A DNA stretch of 64,000 nucleotides, from positions 40,581,433 to 40,645,432 of the forward strand of contig NC_056766.1 of assembly GCF_018687715.1 (NCBI RefSeq). Direction: 5' to 3'. The notes beneath the pieces are model-generated. The model was not told where the DNA came from, searched no databases, and was given only the letters and a program-made list of their open reading frames with translations. A program made the position numbers and the translations under genes. Below, piece by piece: positions 58,351 to 64,000 of this stretch. The DNA is from Carya illinoinensis. Its lineage: Eukaryota > Streptophyta > Magnoliopsida > Fagales > Juglandaceae. How positions within the stretch are numbered: the stretch's first letter is position 1; the number at the start of each line of letters is the position of its first letter.

Positions 58351-59184
58351 CAACTGACATAGGTGTTTTCTTGCTCCAAATTATCATTTCCTCCACCATA
58401 CTTTCTACTACTCAACCAAATGAAGTTAGAGGTAAGGAGGCTTGAGTTAAGAGGAACTAAGAGGTAAAAGCATCAGAAATTAGAGTAAACAATGAGGGGT
58501 TCAAATATGAAAACTGCTGCTGCAGATAGGATGTTTTTGTTTTCTGTTTTGCTTCATTCTGAGCTCGAGTATTTCATCCACTGGACTAGAATATATTGTA
58601 TGGATGAGGGTCCTTGGAGTAAGAAGAGATTACATGTGAGAAGGAGAGGGAAAACAAAATGAGAAACTTTTATTGCTGCTGCTGTCTCTTACAACTTTCT
58701 GCTGTTGTTGTGTGTGTTGCTGTTCCCCTAAACTTAGAGCTGGTTTTGGTCTGAGATTTTAAGGTCATTCGGTAGTCCTAATGTCACATATTGAGACTGA
58801 GTTGAAGAGATGAAATAAAAGCAAACTAAGGTGCTGAAACTTAATAGGAATCAAGGGTTGAAGTTGCTGAATTTTTTCTGCACTAGAAGGACAGCCAAGA
58901 GCTTGTGTATTTTCTTGTTTTCAAACCATCCCTCTTTCTAATACATTCCTAATTACACAATCAAGGATTTAGAAGTGATCAAATGAAGATAAACAAGCTA
59001 GAGAGTCAACCAAACATAAACTAGTAGGAAGGAATCAATTGCATAAATTTAGAGGAGGAAACGCATTGCAGAAAGAGTTTGCTGCTATGCTACAGTTTTT
59101 TGGACAGAATTAAAAGAGGGATCTTACCTGCTGCTTTGGTGGCTTGTATGGTGGTTGTGCTACCTCTTGAGGTGGTCTAGAATG
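58351..59184 (+). repeat. Duplicated segment, copy B (empty copia site)
   Basis: Homologous to 7671-7710 plus 21640-22414. It carries the uninterrupted TTATCATTTCCTCCACC, the pre-insertion site of the copia element. On the minus strand it has a proline-rich frame ending at a GTAAGA donor-like site near 59125. Confidence 0.88.
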
Positions 59185-59508
59185 ATTTTGCCATTTGCAG
59201 ACAGAGGAGGAACTGCCGACTGATTTTGAGCCACCAAGAATTAAGGAGCCAAGGAAAAACTTAGTGAGTGGTGGAAGTGATGAGCAGCACCACTTCAAGA
59301 CTGAATGCTTATTGGTATCCTTTTGCGAACTATGCCCATCCGACTCTCCAAGATTGCATGCATGCTGTGTCTCTACATATTTAATCCTTCTTAGTAAAAC
59401 ATAGCCAAATACTAATACAAAACTTGGTAAAAAGACAAAGACCATTGCATTTGACACTGCTTTGCAATTAACAACTGGTTACACCATAAAGAGCAATATC
59501 CTGGTTAC

Positions 59509-59781
59509 TGTTGATTTATGTTTAATGCATTGTTTAAGTGGTCAGTTATTACCACATATGTATTTTCCTTTTATGTTGGGATGTTTGTTACTTGTTGATT
59601 TAGTCTTCCTACCACGTTTGTTATTGAACGTGGGCTATGTTATTGCTTTCAGTTATTTATTTCAGTTCTCTGTAAGGCTATTTAACAGCCAAGTTTGTTA
59701 TTGAAATGATTAAGACGATTTCCTCCATTCTATCTATGCAACCTCTTCAATCTATATTTCCTTACTGTTGGTATCAGAGCC
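59509..59781 (+). repeat. LTR plus primer site of a decayed copia-type element
   Basis: A TG-initiated stretch of about 260 bp with GTAAGGCTATTTAACAGCC is followed by TGGTATCAGAGCC at 59769-59781, an exact initiator Met-tRNA primer site. No gag, pol or second LTR is visible downstream, so it is a truncated remnant. Confidence 0.75.
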
Positions 59782-60058
59782 CCATCATAGGGGCCTGATT
59801 ATTTTCAAGGCTCCAAAATTAAAGAGGCTTACTTCAAAAATTAGGTTTGGTTCAATCATATTAAAATATCCCATTAAAATAAGTTTTGGACTCATAAAAA
59901 TATATAGAAGATTTTAAAACACTAGCTCAATTTAAAAATTATCTGCTAAATTTAAAAATAAGGATTCGAGATTTAAAACGTAAAGACAAAACTTGTGACC
60001 AATCGAGAGGAAAAGGAGCGGTTGGTCACAGGTAGTAAGTGAATATGTGTGTCCAAGA

Positions 60059-60079
60059 ATATATATATATATATATATA
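60059..60079. repeat. (AT)n microsatellite
   Basis: A pure AT run. A (TATG)n run at about 60349-60370 and a (TA)n run at 61561-61596 lie nearby. Confidence 0.9.
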
Positions 60080-60487
60080 GTAGTTGGGTGACGACAATTA
60101 ATTAAATGCTACTACCTTAAAGGAAGAACAAGAAAAAAGAAATTGCAGACTTTGTTCAACCAGATTGAGTATTGCTTTATAATTATAAACAGTAAATTGA
60201 AGAATGACAGAGTTTTCCTCCAAACTGGCTTATAATTAGAAGGACTATTGGTATAATTGGACAATGTGATAGTGCTTCTTTGCATTGAAAATGATGTCAG
60301 TGAACACATTGAAAGGGATTACACAACAGAGGCGGATATTATATATATATGTATGTATGTATGTATGTATACATGCATGACAAAAATGCTATATTTATAA
60401 AGAAAGATATACAGAGGGCCCACCAATTCACGAACTAATATACATGCACATGTGAGAAAACATATTTTAGAAAGGAGATCAGTGTAC

Positions 60488-61074
60488 CATGTAGATGAAC
60501 GGCCAAGCTGGCCTTCTGCACAGTCAAATGCCAAGAGCTTCTCTTCCTTCCTATAGTAGTAAGCCACCAGAGGAAGCAGATTCGGGTGTCTCAACCTCCC
60601 TAACTTGCTCATATGCTCTTGAAACTCCTCTTTCCCCAAATTATTCATTTGTTTGAACCGCTTCACAACCATCACCTGTCCATTGTGCAAGGCAGCCTTG
60701 TAAGAAGACCCAAAGGATCCACTGCCCAATATCTCAGCTGAGGCTTTAAGCAATTCCTGCGTATCAAACCTCTCCCTATCTTCCCTGACAAAGTTCAGCT
60801 TCACATTCTCAACTTTCTGGATATTTCCACTGCGGTTTGTTGAGTCTTGCCCTGATTTGTTCGATTCCTTTATGCCTGATTTCTTTTGCAAGTTTGTTGG
60901 CTGTACTGGAGCCTTTGTCAATAAAGATGGTTGCCTCTTGTGGTTGATGAAGACCACTATACCTATGCCGATTGTTGCCATTGTTGCAAGTATAACAATC
61001 ACTAGGATACTTGGAATTGAGCCTTCGTCACAATTACCCATAGGCTTTCCACATAGCTCTAAATTTCCTACCAT
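60488..61074 (-). pseudogene. Pollen receptor-like kinase (LRR-RLK III) fragment
   Basis: In minus-strand order: the last LRR cap (GNLELCGKPMGNCDEG), one membrane segment (ILVIVILATMATIGIGIVVF), a juxtamembrane region, then the start of a kinase domain with LKASAEILGSGSFGSSYKA, the VAVK-type lysine in VMVVKRFK and RLRHPNLLPLVAYYYRKEEKLL. These are signatures of pollen receptor-like kinases. No LRR exons are found upstream. A one-base shift near 60520 disrupts the frame before an HLHG-type motif, and the kinase stops there: the catalytic loop and DFG are missing. An AG acceptor-like site lies just before the fragment (about 61067). The copy is a truncated pseudogene inside the second half of the duplicated region. 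Confidence 0.82.
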
Positions 61075-61960
61075 TGATAGGACAAACCATCACTGCCTGA
61101 ATGTTTTCACACATATTTATCTTTGTATATATGCACATGTGGGCTTTAGGCATTGTTTCATGTGGGTTTTCAGTTCTTTGGAGGTTTAAGTTGGCTAATC
61201 AATGTCCAATATTAGCGTGGAAAGTGCTAGATGCAAATGAAGCCTTGAGATGATCATGTATGTTCAAACATTATATTCAACTAAACAGTTTTGAGTATAT
61301 ATATAGATATAGATTTAACAATTAATCTTACAGGAAATACTCTCTATTTTAACTACCAGAACAATATAGAATCCAATAGATCACTTATAGGCTTAATCAA
61401 TATTTTAGCTCAAAACATAAGACTGCAAATTTGTAACTATTACTTTGTACCTTAAGAGTTTGTTAGAAGCAGCCATTTTCTGATAACTCTGTGAAGAATA
61501 AACACAACTGAAGAAACACGTTTGTGTAAGTACATATACATGTACATGCACATGATACATTATATATATAGATATATATATATATATATATATATAGACT
61601 CACTAGAAAAATGAACTTTTCATGAGAAAAAACAGAATAATAAAGCAATGCAATGATCATAAAGCAGAGAATAGAAACAATTTCACAACCTAACAACATG
61701 CATGCTTCCTATATCCAAACAGAAACAAAACTCAAAATCCAATCTTATTGAGGGAACAGAATCCTCATAAGAGAAGATGCTGCAACAAGAGGCACTACCA
61801 GTATTAAAGCTTCTAGAAGAAAATCCTTCAAGCATGACTTAAGCATGACTTAAGCATGACCCCAGTAAAGTCTCCAGAATATTCCTCTATAACTAACTGA
61901 ATAAATGTGAACCGTGTGATCAATGATTATAATCTGATTTGCTCTTACTCGAATATGTAT

Positions 61961-62255
61961 ATATGTGCTGTAAAGCATATGTATTAGGCATGAAAATGAA
62001 ATACACAGAATAGAAATGAGAATCTGACTTCCTTTGAGACATTGTGTCAAGCACCTAGAGTGCACTCTTTATTTGAGCTTTAGGATTTATGGTTTGTGTA
62101 ATTTCCGAAACCAGAAACTTTCAGCAATTACCCTATATATATGTGCTGTAAAGCTGATGTATTAGGCATGAAAATGAAATACACAGAATAGAAATGAGAA
62201 TCTGACTTCCTTTGAGACATTGTGTCGAGCATCTAGAGCGCACTCTCTTTATTTC
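61961..62255 (+). repeat. Tandem duplication, 178-bp spacing
   Basis: About 110 bp beginning ATATGTGCTGTAAAGC at 61961 recurs at 62139 with only a few changes. It includes GGCATGAAAATGAAATACAC and GAGACATTGTGTC. Confidence 0.9.
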
Positions 62256-62397
62256 CTCTGTTTTTGTTGTTTCTTCAAAGCTCAATGCAATACTAATTCA
62301 CAAACGATACCATCCTTGAAAGACTCAAAACAAAGTCCCAGCAAAGAATGCACGTACCAAATCAAACAAGAAAATGAAAAACCTTCACAAAACCATA

Positions 62398-62550
62398 ACC
62401 ACAAAATGGCAGGCCAATTACCCTGTATTTTGATAAATGCAGCCCACTAAGATCTACAAGTACAGTATGACGAAAAAGAAAATCAACAACTTTTTAGATT
62501 CTCAAAGAAATTAAGTTAATCTAAATTCATGCATTTGCCACACATGTTTA
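62398..62550 (+). repeat. Second duplicated block, copy B
   Basis: Counterpart of 24447-24790, with an internal deletion relative to that copy. Confidence 0.7.
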
Positions 62551-63792
62551 GAAAACCAGCTCCACACACATTTTACCTTTCTTCGCTCCACACATAAATT
62601 TGGTCATTAGTTTCAGCCTTTTAATGGTGACCTTCTAATGCCTAGTATAACAATTCATCCAACATCCTTTCCAATATGGTAAGAGGTCATCATAGTTTCA
62701 TAGAAAGCTGTAAACGTGAAAAAGGGATAAGAAATCAGGTCCAATACATATTCTATTTGGTTAACCCCGAAAAGAATCAAAGAAAATTATAATTTCTTTT
62801 ATGTTATGCTGTACAATTCTAACCTTATTATCCTTACCCTTCTTATGGTCATCAGGTCTATAAAAAATAGTTTTCAAGGCACTTAAATCTCCCTTTACAG
62901 ATCTAGTCTTGGTCTAAAAACATAGACTTTGAGGCCTTGAACGTGTTTCAATATTCCTGGTAATGTTATGTATATATGTACTGGAATTCCAGTAGAGTGG
63001 TCGAGGAGATTACTTTGCTGCAAATTCCACAAGCATCCTGTGAATGAAAGGTTTGAGCCATTGCAAAACAATTCGAGAAATATTCATTCTATGTCACTTA
63101 AACTAAAAAATACCTTTAAAAGAGTACTAATTTCCCATGAAAATGTTTTCTAAGATACATGGAATATCAATGGAAGCTTATTCACAAGTCACCATGAGAT
63201 AATGCAATTGAAGTTGATGATAAAACTGTTCAAGAAAGACAAGAGAATTCATTAGAAGAGTTGTTTGAGAGATACAATTGAGTCCAAAAGGAAAGAGTTA
63301 ACTTGAAGAAAACTCACCAAGATCACTGAAGAGAGGCCTGCAGCTAGGGTTTATGTATAGGAAGGAGAACAACAGTGATTTCTTGAAATATTTGAGTTTT
63401 GGGGGGCTAAAAAGGGAAGGTCAAAGTTGCCCAAATCAAGCACTAAGACAGCCTGTGAATGAATAACTGCAAATCAAAATACAAAGTTCACAAACTCTCT
63501 GTATCCCTCATGTTATATATGTTGGTAAAGTTTATTACTTCTCCCTTACTATTGCAAAACATTGCATAACGGATGGGATAAAAAAATAAGGGATTAACAA
63601 CACATGAATACAGATAAGGCGATGCATTATGATTGTAATAGACACAAAACATGCTGAAACAACATGCTCAAAATGAGTACAGTACAGTACAGTACAAACA
63701 TAATGAAAAGTTAGCAGATAGAAATAGAAAAATTAGGATGATTTTGCAATAGTAAATTATAATTAGAAAAATTCTGAGGTCAACATAAATTC

Positions 63793-63843
63793 ATGGGAGG
63801 CTGATTTTGCTTCCAGGAAAAATTAGGATGAGTCCACCAATTG
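63793..63843 (-). pseudogene. Athila-like gag scrap
   Basis: The minus strand reads WWTHPNFSWKQNQPPMN, the conserved Gag C-terminal motif seen as GWRNHPNFSWRNDQ in NAL-2. Only about 17 codons are recognisable. Confidence 0.6.
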
Positions 63844-64000
63844 AGATTGAATGTCTCAGAAAAATTAGCAAACAGAACTCTGAATAAGCCTGTGTGGAAG
63901 GACAGGCTTTCCACACAGGCTTGTGTCATATGCATGATAGCACAGAGAGAATATAATTCATCTTGAACTTGATTGACATAATTCATGATTCTACTTAGAG

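Larger units (their letters stand above)
61075..63790. other. No gene recognised
   Basis: It contains microsatellites, a 178-bp-spaced tandem duplication and the block shared with 24.4-24.8 kb. The LRR exons expected upstream of the kinase fragment were not seen. Confidence 0.45.

Overview
This is plant nuclear DNA from a eudicot. It contains Ty3/gypsy, Ty1/copia, LINE and hAT elements and a broken TIR-type NBS-LRR (TNL) resistance gene, a class restricted mainly to dicots. A diffuse repeat near 5.8-6.0 kb, with GTGAATAGTAGTGAAATAG-like motifs, resembles sequence I associate with Fagales such as walnut relatives. That genus-level guess is inference only. I find no intact host gene; the window is a graveyard of nested transposons inserted into decayed gene fragments.

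Layout. 1-5038: Ty3/gypsy chromovirus with a C-terminal chromodomain, inactivated by two stops and a frameshift; its 5' LTR runs off the left edge. 5039-7670: AT-rich, repeat-like, no gene. 7711-21634: a copia element (241-bp LTRs, TSD ATTTC) whose 3' coding end is split by an 8.9-kb non-autonomous Athila-like element, called NAL-1 here (12394-21314, TSD GCTAT). 21640-24800: half of an old duplication whose partner lies at 58351-62550, plus a retroelement scar near 23.1 kb. 26.6-26.9 kb: LINE 3' relic. 28091-31824: hAT transposon with 8-bp TSD and terminal inverted repeats, sitting in a degenerate minisatellite. 33404-33595: possible GRF zinc-finger exon. 35496-36148 and 54840-55483: LRR and NB-ARC pieces of a minus-strand TNL gene. 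Between them lies a nest made of plus-strand LINE-A (about 36430-54200), which contains minus-strand LINE-B (36762-40606) and a second non-autonomous Athila-like element, NAL-2 (44006-52837). 59509-59781: copia-type LTR with primer site. 60488-61074: truncated pollen-receptor-kinase fragment.

The most interesting biology is the NAL-1/NAL-2 pair. They share the start of the LTR and about 2 kb of the 3' internal region, but have unrelated LTR bodies and different gag remnants, and both lack protease-to-integrase catalytic domains. The shared module holds a small coiled-coil ORF (145 codons, intact in NAL-1) about 110 bp downstream of a conserved TATAAAA box. In the half that can be compared in frame, the two copies differ by 7 synonymous and 1 non-synonymous change. 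Each element also carries three ATTGAGGAC...TTGGGG tracts resembling polypurine-tract regions. NAL-2 has an open 407-codon Gag/integrase-tail fusion and an LTR with 14 CATGCA motifs just upstream of its TATA box. This looks like a modular family of parasitic retroelements carrying an undescribed accessory gene.

All identifications come from reading the sequence. No database search was run, and identity estimates were made by eye.
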